Source of the DNA: Pseudomonas sp. MUP55 | Lineage (GTDB): Bacteria > Pseudomonadota > Gammaproteobacteria > Pseudomonadales > Pseudomonadaceae | Direction: 5' to 3' | Length of the DNA stretch: 64,000 nucleotides | Assembly (NCBI RefSeq): GCF_034043515.1 | Contig: NZ_CP138214.1 | Coordinates: 2,790,001-2,854,000 of the forward strand | In this document: positions 55,857-64,000 of the stretch, in pieces | Position numbering within the stretch: the first letter of the stretch is position 1 | Layout of the letters: the number at the start of each line of letters is the position of its first letter | Position numbers and translations under genes: made by a program | Notes under the pieces: model-generated | What the model saw: only the letters and a program-made list of their open reading frames with translations | Database searches by the model: none | What the model was told of the DNA's origin: nothing

Positions 55857-58800
55857 GTGAAAAAACGCAAGTCAGGGTTAACTACCGCCATCCACACCGG
55901 CCCGGGCTATCCGCTCAAGGCTTTGAGCTGCGTGCCATACGGCGCGTTGCTGTGCTGCCTGGCAAGCCTGGGGACCGCCCAGGCCGCACCCTATGTGGAA
56001 ACCGGCAAGCTGGGCGACGCCGCCAGTTGGCGCAGCAATGAGTTCAAGGCCGACTGGGGCCTGGGCGCGGTACATGCCGACACGGCGTACGCCGCAGGCT
56101 ACACCGGCAAGGGCGTCAAGCTGGGCATCTTCGACCAGCCGGTGTACGCCCCACACCCGGAATTCGCCAGCCCCAACAAAGTGGTGACAATCGTTACCGA
56201 GGGCATCCGCCAATACACCGACCCGTATATTCCGGTGAAGGCCGGTGATGCGTTTCGCTACGACGGCACGCCATCCCTGGGCTCCAACGGCAAATTGGGC
56301 AACCACGGCACCCACGTCGGCGGCATTGCTGCCGGTAACCGCGACGGCGGGCCGATGCATGGCGTGGCGTTCAACGCGCAAATCATCAGTGCGGAAAACG
56401 GCGACCCAGGCCCGGAAGACGGGATCATCCTGGGCAACGACGGCGCGGTGTACAAAGCCGGTTGGGATGCGCTGGTCGCCAGCGGCGCGCGAATCATCAA
56501 CAACAGTTGGGGCATCGGCATCGGTGATCAGTACGCCAAGGGTGGCCGCGATCCCGCCTTCCCCAACTTCACGGTCAATGAGGCCCAGGCGCAGTTCAAC
56601 ACCATCCGACCGATCCTCGGCACGATTGCCGGCGGCGCTTACCAAGGCGCAATCGACGCTGCCCGCAGCGGCGTGCTGACGATCTTTGCCGCTGGCAACG
56701 ACTACAACCGCAACAACCCGGACGCCATTTCGGGCCTGGCGTACTTCGTCCCCGAGATTGCTCCGAACTGGCTGTCGGTGGCCGCCTTGCAGCAGAACCC
56801 GGACACCACCAGCGCCAACCCGTATGTGATCAGTACCTTCTCTTCGCGCTGCGGCTATGCGGCGAGTTTCTGTGTGTCGGCACCGGGTACCAAGATTTTC
56901 AGTTCGATCATCAACGGCACCAACCTGGACAACCTCACCAACGACTACGCCAACTTCAACGGCACCTCCATGGCCGCGCCCCACGTGGCCGGCAGCGCGG
57001 CGGTGCTGATGGAGCGCTTCCCGTACATGAGTGGCGACCAGATCTCCACGCTGCTCAAGACCACCGCCACCGACCTTGGCGCGCCGGGCATCGACTCCTT
57101 GTACGGCTGGGGCATGATCAACCTGGGCAAGGCGGTCAATGGGCCGGGGATGTTCATTACCGCCGAGGACATTCCGGCTGAGTTTCGCATTGACGGCGCT
57201 TATGGCAGCGGCCAGTTCGTCGCGGACCTGCCGGGGATCGGCGCGGTGGTGGATGCCGGCAAACCGACCGAGCGGGTGTGCAACGATGTGCACTGCGGGC
57301 TGGATGTGTGGAGTAACGATATCTCCGGGCATGGCGGCCTGACCAAGCAGGGCATTGGCGCGCTGGTGCTGACCGGCGCCAACACCTACAGCGGCCCGAC
57401 CCTGGTCAACCAGGGGTTGCTGGCGATTAACGGCTCGGTTACCTCCGACGTGACCGTCAGCCAGAGCGGCGTTGTCGGTGGCTCGGGGCGTATTGGCTCG
57501 CTGACCGCAAAAAGCGGCGGCACCGTGGCGCCGGGCAACTCCATCGGTACGTTGAACGTGGCGGGTAACGTCACCTTCGATGCGGGCTCGACCTACGCAG
57601 TGGAATTGTCGCCCACCAGCAGCGACCGTATCGTCGCCGGCGGCACCGCCACGCTGAACGGCGGCACCGTGACCCTGGCCCTGGAAAACAGCCCGACGTT
57701 ACTGAGCGCAACCCAGGCGCAAAGCCTGATCGGCCGCCAGTACAACATCCTGCAAGCGGCGGGCGGTATCACCGGCAGCTTCGGTGCGGTATTGCCGGAC
57801 TACCTGTTCATCGGTGGCACCCTGAACTACGCAGCCAACGGCGTGCAGCTGGATGTGGCGCGCACCAACAGCTTCGCCAGTGTGGCCGCAACGCCGAACC
57901 AGCGCGCCGTCGCCGCTGCCGCCGAGCAATTGGGTGCGGGCAATGGGGTGTATGAAAGCCTGTTGCTGTCACCGAGTGCGGCCTCGGCCCAGGGCGCGTT
58001 CCAGCAACTGAGTGGCGAAGTCTACCCGGCGTTGGAGACCGCGCTGGTCAATGACAGCCGCTACGTGCGCGAAGCAGTGGGCGAACGGCTGCGCAATGGT
58101 GAAATGGGCGCGACCAGCCAGGCCATCGACAGCCGTGGCAACGTGTGGGTCAAGGCACTGGGTGCCTGGGGCAAGACCGACAGCCGCAGCGACACGGCGG
58201 GCTACACCACGTCTATCGGCGGCATGCTCGCCGGTGTGGACGGTGCCCTCGACGACGCGACACGCATCGGTCTGGTGGCGGGCTACAGCGATACGTCGCT
58301 GAACATGGGCAGCGATACCCATAGCCGTGCCTCGGTGGACAGTTACCACTTCGGCGCCTACGCCGGGCATGAGATTGGCGCCTGGCGCCTGAGTGGCGGC
58401 GCGACCTACAGCTGGCACCGCGCCGATGTGAAGCGCGACCTGCAATACGGTGACGTCAGCGGCAAGCAGAAAGCCAAGGTCGATGCCCACAGCACCCAGG
58501 TGTTCACCGAGGCGGCGTACCGCGTCAACCTGCAACCACTGGCCCTGGAACCGTTCGCCAACCTGGCCTACGTGCACCTGGACACCGATGGCTTCACCGA
58601 GAAGGGCGATGCCGCCGCGCTGAAAAGTGGCGACGACAGCCGCGACCTGGTGCTGAGCACCTTGGGCGTGCGCGCCTTGAAGACCTTCAACGTCAACGAT
58701 CACCAGCAACTGGAAGTGTCCGGCACCCTGGGCTGGCAGCACAACTTGAGCAGCACCGACTCCGAACAGCACCTGGCGTTTGCCTCGGGTGGCCCTTCGT

Positions 58801-58964
58801 TCGCGGTGGAAAGCGCGCCGATGGTGCGTGATGCCGCGCTGGTGGGGGCACGGGTGAGCCTGGCGTTGAGCAAGGATGCGCGGGTCAACTTCGATTACAA
58901 CGGTTTGCTGGCCAGCAAGGAGAAGGTGCATGGCGTCGGCCTGAGCCTGGACTGGGCGTTCTAA
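55857..58964 (+). CDS. prtB: PrtB/PspB-type subtilisin-like serine protease autotransporter
   Basis: 1035 residues, a tandem paralogue of prtA: catalytic Asp (LGIFDQPVYAPHP), His (NHGTHVGG) and Ser (GTSMAAPHVAG) are present, and the linker (TGANTYSGPTLVNQGLLAING) and barrel are close to PrtA, ending TRP-ALA-PHE. The protease domain has diverged more than the barrel. GTG 55857 with GGAAGG upstream starts a long but plausible signal peptide ending AQA; the frame open from 55782 runs through a REP. Confidence 0.92.
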   Translation: MKKRKSGLTTAIHTGPGYPLKALSCVPYGALLCCLASLGTAQAAPYVETGKLGDAASWRSNEFKADWGLGAVHADTAYAAGYTGKGVKLGIFDQPVYAPHPEFASPNKVVTIVTEGIRQYTDPYIPVKAGDAFRYDGTPSLGSNGKLGNHGTHVGGIAAGNRDGGPMHGVAFNAQIISAENGDPGPEDGIILGNDGAVYKAGWDALVASGARIINNSWGIGIGDQYAKGGRDPAFPNFTVNEAQAQFNTIRPILGTIAGGAYQGAIDAARSGVLTIFAAGNDYNRNNPDAISGLAYFVPEIAPNWLSVAALQQNPDTTSANPYVISTFSSRCGYAASFCVSAPGTKIFSSIINGTNLDNLTNDYANFNGTSMAAPHVAGSAAVLMERFPYMSGDQISTLLKTTATDLGAPGIDSLYGWGMINLGKAVNGPGMFITAEDIPAEFRIDGAYGSGQFVADLPGIGAVVDAGKPTERVCNDVHCGLDVWSNDISGHGGLTKQGIGALVLTGANTYSGPTLVNQGLLAINGSVTSDVTVSQSGVVGGSGRIGSLTAKSGGTVAPGNSIGTLNVAGNVTFDAGSTYAVELSPTSSDRIVAGGTATLNGGTVTLALENSPTLLSATQAQSLIGRQYNILQAAGGITGSFGAVLPDYLFIGGTLNYAANGVQLDVARTNSFASVAATPNQRAVAAAAEQLGAGNGVYESLLLSPSAASAQGAFQQLSGEVYPALETALVNDSRYVREAVGERLRNGEMGATSQAIDSRGNVWVKALGAWGKTDSRSDTAGYTTSIGGMLAGVDGALDDATRIGLVAGYSDTSLNMGSDTHSRASVDSYHFGAYAGHEIGAWRLSGGATYSWHRADVKRDLQYGDVSGKQKAKVDAHSTQVFTEAAYRVNLQPLALEPFANLAYVHLDTDGFTEKGDAAALKSGDDSRDLVLSTLGVRALKTFNVNDHQQLEVSGTLGWQHNLSSTDSEQHLAFASGGPSFAVESAPMVRDAALVGARVSLALSKDARVNFDYNGLLASKEKVHGVGLSLDWAF

Positions 58965-58974
58965 GGCTTCAACA

Positions 58975-59004
58975 CCCCCTGGCGCGTGGTGCCGTCAGGG
59001 GGTG
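58975..59004 (+). other. Hairpin between prtB and lipA
   Basis: ACCCCCTGGC pairs with GCC-GT-CAGGGGGT; no T-run. Probably an intra-operon RNA structure. Confidence 0.55.
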
Positions 59005-59053
59005 ACAGGTGTTTTGGCTTTCTCTACAAATCCAACAACAGAGAGGCAATACC

Positions 59054-60478
59054 ATGGGTATCTTTGACTACAAAAACCTCGGCACCGAGGGCTCCAAGAC
59101 GCTGTTCGCCGATGCGATGGCCATCACTTTGTATTCCTACCACAACCTGGATAACGGCTTCGCCGTGGGGTATCAGCATAACGGCCTGGGCCTGGGCTTG
59201 CCGGCCACGCTGGTGGGCGCCTTGCTGGGCAGCACCGATTCCCAGGGGGTGATTCCCGGCATTCCCTGGAATCCCGATTCCGAAAAAGCCGCCCTCGACG
59301 CGGTGCAGCAGGCCGGCTGGACGCCCATCAGCGCCAGCACCCTGGGCTACACCGGCAAAGTCGACGCCCGGGGCACTTTCTTTGGCGAAAAGCCCGCCTA
59401 CGCCACGGCTCAGGTCGAGGTACTGGGCAAGTACGATGACGCGGGCAAGTTGCTCGAGATCGGCATCGGCTTTCGTGGCACTTCGGGGCCGCGTGAAAAC
59501 CTGATCACCGACTCCATCGGCGACCTGATCAATGATCTGCTTGCCGCCATTGGCCCCAAGGACTACGCGAAAAACTATGCTGGCGAAGCGTTCGGCGGCC
59601 TGCTCAAGAACGTCGCCGACTATGCTGGTGCCCACGGCCTGAGCGGCCACGACGTAGTGGTCAGCGGCCACAGCCTCGGTGGGCTTGCGGTCAACAGCAT
59701 GGCCGACTTGAGCGACAGCAAGTGGTCGGGCTTCTACAAGGACTCCAACTACGTCGCCTATGCCTCGCCGACCCAGAGTGCCGGCGACAAGGTGTTGAAC
59801 GTGGGCTACGAAAATGACCCGGTGTTCCGTGCGCTGGAGGGTACGTCGTCGACCCTGTCGACGCTGGGCGTGCATGACAAACCCCACGAATCAACCACCG
59901 ATAACATCGTCAGCTTCAACGACCATTACGCATCAACGCTGTGGAACGCGCTGCCCTTTTCCATCCTCAACCTGCCGACCTGGGTGTCTCACTTGCCCAC
60001 CGGTTATGGCGATGGCATGACGCGCGTTCTCGATTCGGGTTTTTATGAGCAGATGACCCGCGATTCAACGGTGATCGTCGCCAACCTGTCCGACCCGGCG
60101 CGGGCCACCACCTGGGTGCAAGACCTCAACCGCAATGCCGAAACGCACAAGGGCAACACCTTCATTATCGGCAGTCACGGCAACGACCTGATCCAGGGCG
60201 GCAAGGGAGCCGATTTCATCGAAGGCGGCAAAGGCAACGACACGATTCGCGACAGCAGCGGGCATAACACCTTTCTGTTCAGCGGGCACTTTGGCAACGA
60301 CCGGGTGATTGGCTATCAGGCGACGGACAAGCTGGTGTTCGACGGGGTAGGGGGCAGCACCGATTACCGCGATCATGCCAAGCTGGTAGGCGCGGATACC
60401 GTGATCAGCTTCGGCGCCGACTCGGTGACACTGGTGGGTGTGAGCAGTGTGTCGGGGGAGGGGATAATGATCGGCTGA
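59054..60478 (+). CDS. lipA: LipA, RTX true lipase of family I.3
   Basis: 474 residues. The catalytic serine lies in VSGHSLGGLAV near residue 207; the N-terminal MGIFDYKNLGTEGSKTLFAD is characteristic of family I.3 lipases. Near the C-terminus a short RTX block (GSHGNDLIQGGKGADFIEGG) binds calcium and precedes the uncleaved export signal. No Sec signal: it leaves by AprDEF. It is the last gene of the operon and is followed by a REP pair. Heat-stable milk-spoilage lipases belong here. Confidence 0.96.
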   Translation: MGIFDYKNLGTEGSKTLFADAMAITLYSYHNLDNGFAVGYQHNGLGLGLPATLVGALLGSTDSQGVIPGIPWNPDSEKAALDAVQQAGWTPISASTLGYTGKVDARGTFFGEKPAYATAQVEVLGKYDDAGKLLEIGIGFRGTSGPRENLITDSIGDLINDLLAAIGPKDYAKNYAGEAFGGLLKNVADYAGAHGLSGHDVVVSGHSLGGLAVNSMADLSDSKWSGFYKDSNYVAYASPTQSAGDKVLNVGYENDPVFRALEGTSSTLSTLGVHDKPHESTTDNIVSFNDHYASTLWNALPFSILNLPTWVSHLPTGYGDGMTRVLDSGFYEQMTRDSTVIVANLSDPARATTWVQDLNRNAETHKGNTFIIGSHGNDLIQGGKGADFIEGGKGNDTIRDSSGHNTFLFSGHFGNDRVIGYQATDKLVFDGVGGSTDYRDHAKLVGADTVISFGADSVTLVGVSSVSGEGIMIG

Positions 60479-60499
60479 AGGGCGCAATGCAGTAAAAAC

Positions 60500-60588
60500 T
60501 GTGGGAGGGGGCTTGCCCCCGATAGCGGTGGGTCAGCTACACATAAGCTGGCTGACCCACCGCCATCGGGAGCAAGCCCCCTCCCACA
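60500..60588. repeat. REP pair (type C) after lipA
   Basis: CTGTGGGAGGGGGCTTGCCC and its inverse around a spacer with GGTGGGTCAGC / GCTGACCCACC. This is the intact model for the pairs interrupted by IS110 and IS3 elsewhere. Confidence 0.92.
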
Positions 60589-60619
60589 TTTTGATCGGCG
60601 TACAACGATCAATAAGGGA

Positions 60620-60838
60620 TTATTTTTCCTTGCGCACCGTGGCCACATCATCCGCCTTGATCCGGATGCGCTTGCCGGCGATGTCGGTGAATTCATAGAA
60701 GCCGTCGGCGGTCTTGGCGTTGGGGGTGTCCTTGGTCAAATACTGTGTGCCGTTTTGCAACGTCACCACCGTTTGCGTGGAGCAACCGGCCAAGACCAGA
60801 AAAGTGAGTGCAACCAGCGGCAGACCCAAATTCTTCAT
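60620..60838 (-). CDS. YgdI/YgdR-family small lipoprotein
   Basis: 72 residues. Signal peptide with lipobox FLVLAGC (Cys about residue 19) and a small SH3-like mature domain (TQTVVTLQNGTQYLT, FTDIAGKRIRIKADDV) typical of DUF903 proteins. Anchored in a membrane; role unknown. ATG 60838 has AGGG nine bases upstream; the ATG at 60844 is too close to it. It ends in a REP-bounded convergent gap with lipA. Confidence 0.88.
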   Translation of the reverse strand: MKNLGLPLVALTFLVLAGCSTQTVVTLQNGTQYLTKDTPNAKTADGFYEFTDIAGKRIRIKADDVATVRKEK

Positions 60839-61045
60839 GTTCATTTACCCTTACCTTTACCCTGAATAGTCCCGCTTAAAAGCCCCGCAGCGTCTGGCTG
60901 CGGGGCATAAATGTTACGCGATCAGCTCCCTCATCTGATCGCTTTTTTGCAAAAAGTTGCAGGCGCCACTTATCTATTACTGATTGCAACAACGCGTTTG
61001 CAACGGCACTCTGTATGCATAACCAGTAGTCGATTGCTTTGCGCC

Positions 61046-62692
61046 ATGGCCAACCCCCTCGAAGACCCCTTGTATTACCTGCACAACTTCCGCCAAGTGC
61101 TGAGTTGGCTGGAGCAGCGCTACGCCGATTTGCTCGACCCGCACGAATTGCAGTTCATTCAGCAATTCGACAGCTTGCCGCAAGCGTCCCAGGCGTTATT
61201 GGTGCGCATGGTCATGCGCAAGGGCGTGCACTTTCGTGGGGCAAAGCTCAGTTATCAGGAGGTCGGCTGCCCGCATGCGGCCATGCAGCCGCTGTTGGCG
61301 TTCGGCTGGGTGGATGCCCAATGCCTGTTGGGCTTTGAGGAACTGTTCGGCTTGTTGCAAAAAGGCGAACTGCTCACAGCCTTCAGGCCCTGGATCGACC
61401 AGCCCAAAGCCCGGAAATCCGACTGGCTGGCACCATTGGCAGAGCGCTTCGATGAAAGCCGCAGCTTTGCCCACTGGTGCCCCGATCTGGACGATGTGCT
61501 GTACAGCCTCACGGTGATGGAGTTGTGCGACCGCCTGCGCCTGATGTTTTTCGGCAACCTCTATCAGGACTGGTCGGAGTTCGTGCTCGCCGACCTGGGC
61601 ATCTACACCTACGAGAAGGTCGCGTTCAGCGCAGAGTCCCGTGGGTTGCGCAGCCGCGCCGACGTCAAGGGCTTTGTGTTCCTGCACCAATGCCAGCAGG
61701 CTTTCGACGCGGGCGAGGCGTTGGATAGGGTATTGGCCCATATCGCCACGCTGCACACCGACAACCCCTGGCTGGAAAAGCGCCGCGCCAAACTGCTGTT
61801 CCAGATCGGCCAATACTGTGAGCGCAGCGCTGAACTGGCGCTGGCCGAACAGATCTATCGCGGCTGCGGCTACCCCGGCGCGCGTTCGCGGTTGATCCGC
61901 GTGCTGGAGCGCCAAGAGGCTTATGCGCAAGCGCTGGCATTGGCTGTTGCCGCGCAGCAGGCACCGGAAAGTGCCGCCGAGCAGCAACACCTGTTGCGCG
62001 TGTTGCCGCGCCTGCGGCGCAAGCTGGGTGAGCCGAGACAACCCAAGGCCAAGCCACGGGACCTCACGCGCCTGGACCTCGCCCTGGCATTCCCCGAGCC
62101 GCTGATGTCGGTGGAGTATTGCGTGCAGGCCCATCTGAGCGAGCCGGACGCGCCGGTGCACTACGTGGAGAACGGCCTGATCAATTCGCTGTTCGGCCTG
62201 CTGTGCTGGGACGTGATTTTCGCGCCGCTGCCAGGCGCGTTTTTCCACCCGTTCCAGCGCGGGCCCGCCGACCTGCACAGCGAAGACTTCCAGCAACGTC
62301 GCGCCGCGTTGTTCAGCGCCTGCTTCGAGCAACTGCGCGACGAGCGCTACAAGGCCACCATCCGCCAGCGCTATGCGGAAAAATGGGGGATTCAATCGCC
62401 TTTCGTGTTCTGGAACCTGCTCAGCGAAGAACTGCTGGAGCAAGCCCTGACCTGCCTGCCCGCCGAGCACCTGCGCTATTGGTTCGAGCGGCTGTTGCTG
62501 GACATCCGTGCCAACCGCACCGGAATGCCCGACCTGATCCAGTTCTGGCCGGCGCAGAAAACCTACCGCATGATCGAGGTCAAGGGCCCTGGCGACCGCC
62601 TGCAGGACAACCAGTTGCGCTGGCTGGAGTTCTGCGGTGAATACCAGATGCCGGTCACGGTCTGTTACGTGCGCTGGGAGCAGGCCGCTTGA
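61046..62692 (+). CDS. Bacterial FAN1-like VRR-NUC nuclease
   Basis: 548 residues. A helical N-terminal part (residues 1-330, with TPR-like helices) is followed by the VRR-NUC domain: Glu in YVENGLINSLFGLLCWD, and the PD-(D/E)XK site MPDLIQFW ... YRMIEVKGPGD near residue 510. P. aeruginosa FAN1 is a structure-specific nuclease that unhooks interstrand DNA crosslinks. ATG 61046 was chosen over an open start at 60911. Its stop overlaps the next gene's TTG start. Confidence 0.93.
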   Translation: MANPLEDPLYYLHNFRQVLSWLEQRYADLLDPHELQFIQQFDSLPQASQALLVRMVMRKGVHFRGAKLSYQEVGCPHAAMQPLLAFGWVDAQCLLGFEELFGLLQKGELLTAFRPWIDQPKARKSDWLAPLAERFDESRSFAHWCPDLDDVLYSLTVMELCDRLRLMFFGNLYQDWSEFVLADLGIYTYEKVAFSAESRGLRSRADVKGFVFLHQCQQAFDAGEALDRVLAHIATLHTDNPWLEKRRAKLLFQIGQYCERSAELALAEQIYRGCGYPGARSRLIRVLERQEAYAQALALAVAAQQAPESAAEQQHLLRVLPRLRRKLGEPRQPKAKPRDLTRLDLALAFPEPLMSVEYCVQAHLSEPDAPVHYVENGLINSLFGLLCWDVIFAPLPGAFFHPFQRGPADLHSEDFQQRRAALFSACFEQLRDERYKATIRQRYAEKWGIQSPFVFWNLLSEELLEQALTCLPAEHLRYWFERLLLDIRANRTGMPDLIQFWPAQKTYRMIEVKGPGDRLQDNQLRWLEFCGEYQMPVTVCYVRWEQAA

Positions 62693-64000
62693 GTTACAGC
62701 GTCGCGGTGCGGGCGTTGTGCGAGTTCACGGCCAAGGTCGGGGATCTGGACCTGCGCTTTACCCCGTCGCCCAGCGCCCAGGAAGGCATCGTCGGCCATC
62801 GCACGGTGGCGTCGCGGCGCAGCGCGCACTATCAGAACGAAGTGGCGCTGGAAGGCGAGTACGCGCAGCTCAAGGTACGCGGCCGGGCCGACGGCTATGA
62901 CCCGGACAGCAACCGCCTGGAAGAAGTGAAAACCTATCGCGGCGACCTCCAGGCCCAGCCGGCCAACCATCGGCAGCTGCATTGGGCCCAGGCCAAAGTC
63001 TACGGCTGGCTGATGTGCCAGAAACTCGGGCTCAGCGACATTGAGCTGGCGCTGGTGTACTTCGACATCGTCGGCGAAGGCGAAACCCTGCTCACCCAGC
63101 GCTTTGCCGCGCCCGAGCTCGAACACTTCTTCAACCAGCAATGCGCGCTGTTCCTTAAATGGGCTCACCAGCAAATGCAGCACCGCGAGGCGCGCAACCA
63201 TGCCGCGCAAGGCCTGGCCTTTCCCCACGCCGAGTTCCGCAGCGGCCAGCGTGTGCTCGCCGAATCGGTCTACAAAGCGGTGAGTACCGGCCGTTGCCTG
63301 ATGGCCCAGGCGCCCACGGGGATTGGCAAGACCGTCGGCACGCTGTTTCCGATGCTCAAGGCCCTGGCGCCCCAGCAGTTGGACACCGTGTTTTTCCTCA
63401 CCGCCAAGACCCCGGGCCGCAAGCTGGCGCTGGACGCCGCCCAGGTGTTGTACGACAGCAGCCCCGACTTGCCTTTGCGCGTGCTGGAACTGGTGGCGCG
63501 GGACAAGGCGTGCGAGCACCCGGATAAAGCCTGCCACGGCGAGTCGTGCCCGCTGGCCAAAGGCTTTTACGACCGCTTGCCCGCCGCGCGCCAGGCCGCG
63601 ACCGGGGTGCGCCTGCTCGATCAACGTCATCTGCGCGAGGTGGCGCTGGCCCACGATGTCTGCCCGTATTACCTGAGCCAGGAAATGGCGCGCTGGACCG
63701 ACGTGGTGGTCGCCGACTACAACTACTATTTCGACTTTGGCGCGATGCTCTTCGGCCTGGCCCAGCTCAACCAGTGGCGGGTCGCGGTGCTGGTGGACGA
63801 AGCCCATAACCTGGTCGAGCGGGCGCGTTCGATGTACAGCGCCAGCCTTGATCAGTACAGCCTCAAGACCTTGCGCGAGGGTGCACCCGAGGCGCTGAAA
63901 AAGCCCTTGCAGCGCCTGAACCGCGAGTGGAATGCGTTGCACAAGGACCAGCTCGCGCCGTATCAGGCCTATGCGAGCAAACCCGACAAGCTGCTCCAGG
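62689..64000 (+). CDS. XPD/DinG-type DNA helicase with N-terminal nuclease-like motif, cut by window end
   Basis: At least 437 residues; the window ends inside the gene. Residues 60-85 (VRGRADGYDPD ... LEEVKTYRG) form a Cas4/PD-(D/E)XK-like site with Asp, Glu and Lys in place. Walker A is APTGIGKT (about 208-215). Four cysteines (KACEH, ACHGE, SCPLAK and VCPYY) fit the iron-sulfur cluster of XPD-family helicases, and Walker B is LVDEAH. TTG 62689 overlaps the FAN1 stop (TTGA), so the two are translationally coupled. Confidence 0.9.
   Translation, partial: MSYSVAVRALCEFTAKVGDLDLRFTPSPSAQEGIVGHRTVASRRSAHYQNEVALEGEYAQLKVRGRADGYDPDSNRLEEVKTYRGDLQAQPANHRQLHWAQAKVYGWLMCQKLGLSDIELALVYFDIVGEGETLLTQRFAAPELEHFFNQQCALFLKWAHQQMQHREARNHAAQGLAFPHAEFRSGQRVLAESVYKAVSTGRCLMAQAPTGIGKTVGTLFPMLKALAPQQLDTVFFLTAKTPGRKLALDAAQVLYDSSPDLPLRVLELVARDKACEHPDKACHGESCPLAKGFYDRLPAARQAATGVRLLDQRHLREVALAHDVCPYYLSQEMARWTDVVVADYNYYFDFGAMLFGLAQLNQWRVAVLVDEAHNLVERARSMYSASLDQYSLKTLREGAPEALKKPLQRLNREWNALHKDQLAPYQAYASKPDKLLQ

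Noticed and set aside
52644..60588. Regularly occurring palindromes as a CRISPR array
   Set aside because: Spacing is irregular, units are inverted pairs and match Pseudomonas REPs; no cas genes.
60882..60906. Strong hairpin GCCCCGCAG / CTGCGGGGC as a terminator
   Set aside because: No T-run on the plus strand; on the minus strand it would lie upstream of the only gene in that direction, so its role is unclear.

Overview
The window is chromosomal DNA of a fluorescent Pseudomonas (P. fluorescens group). The support is the pyoverdine acylase gene pvdQ behind a PvdS-type promoter, the complete aprA-aprI-aprDEF-prtA-prtB-lipA exoenzyme operon typical of these bacteria, a hydroxyproline catabolic cluster, DUF1652, and several families of Pseudomonas REP sequences. 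No organism was given, so this rests on gene content.

Layout. (1) 1-4240, core: ABC permease, a small lipoprotein, a small membrane protein, and a Fur-like regulator divergent from pvdQ. (2) 4454-about 22480, accessory: a tRNA-Cys gene whose 3' end and terminator are duplicated at 18725-18798. The duplication brackets a 14.2 kb mosaic island: dam-like pseudogene; AAA ATPase + HNH (Septu-like) pair; integrase remnant fused to the right arm of a P2-like prophage (gpD end, endolysin, Rz/Rz1); LexA-controlled Dam methylase, YedK and UmuDC; a DUF4238 gene; a HEPN + PD-(D/E)XK-like operon; spanin and DUF3892 leftovers. Beyond the second att copy lies a shorter element with a TGT-fold-like protein coupled to a four-helix membrane protein, then a second remnant of the same integrase family and an AT-rich membrane-protein gene. 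(3) 22508-28336, core: hydrolase, mug, small proteins, LysE exporter, GlxA-type regulator, ADP-ribosylglycohydrolase. (4) 28361-35828: hydroxyproline catabolism (epimerase, permease, D-hydroxyproline dehydrogenase, deaminase, semialdehyde dehydrogenase, PAS-AraC regulator). (5) About 35900-41820: an IS110 element with a probable bridge RNA, a pirin, a UvrD-like helicase, and an IS3-family element inserted in a REP. (6) 41929-45837: DUF1652, a SnoaL-AraC regulator, a frameshifted FAD oxidoreductase and a PotF-like binding protein. (7) 46238-60478: alkaline protease, inhibitor, type I secretion system, two serine-protease autotransporters and an RTX lipase. (8) 60620-64000: a small lipoprotein, a bacterial FAN1 nuclease, and an overlapping XPD/DinG-type helicase with an N-terminal nuclease-like motif, cut by the window end.

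Most interesting are the tRNA-Cys hotspot, which carries at least three candidate anti-phage cassettes (one recognisable as Septu-like, two not matched to any named system), and the IS110 element, whose noncoding RNA region contains a stretch matching its REP target. Several genes carry single-base losses in G or C runs; these may be real decay or sequencing error and should be checked before calling pseudogenes.
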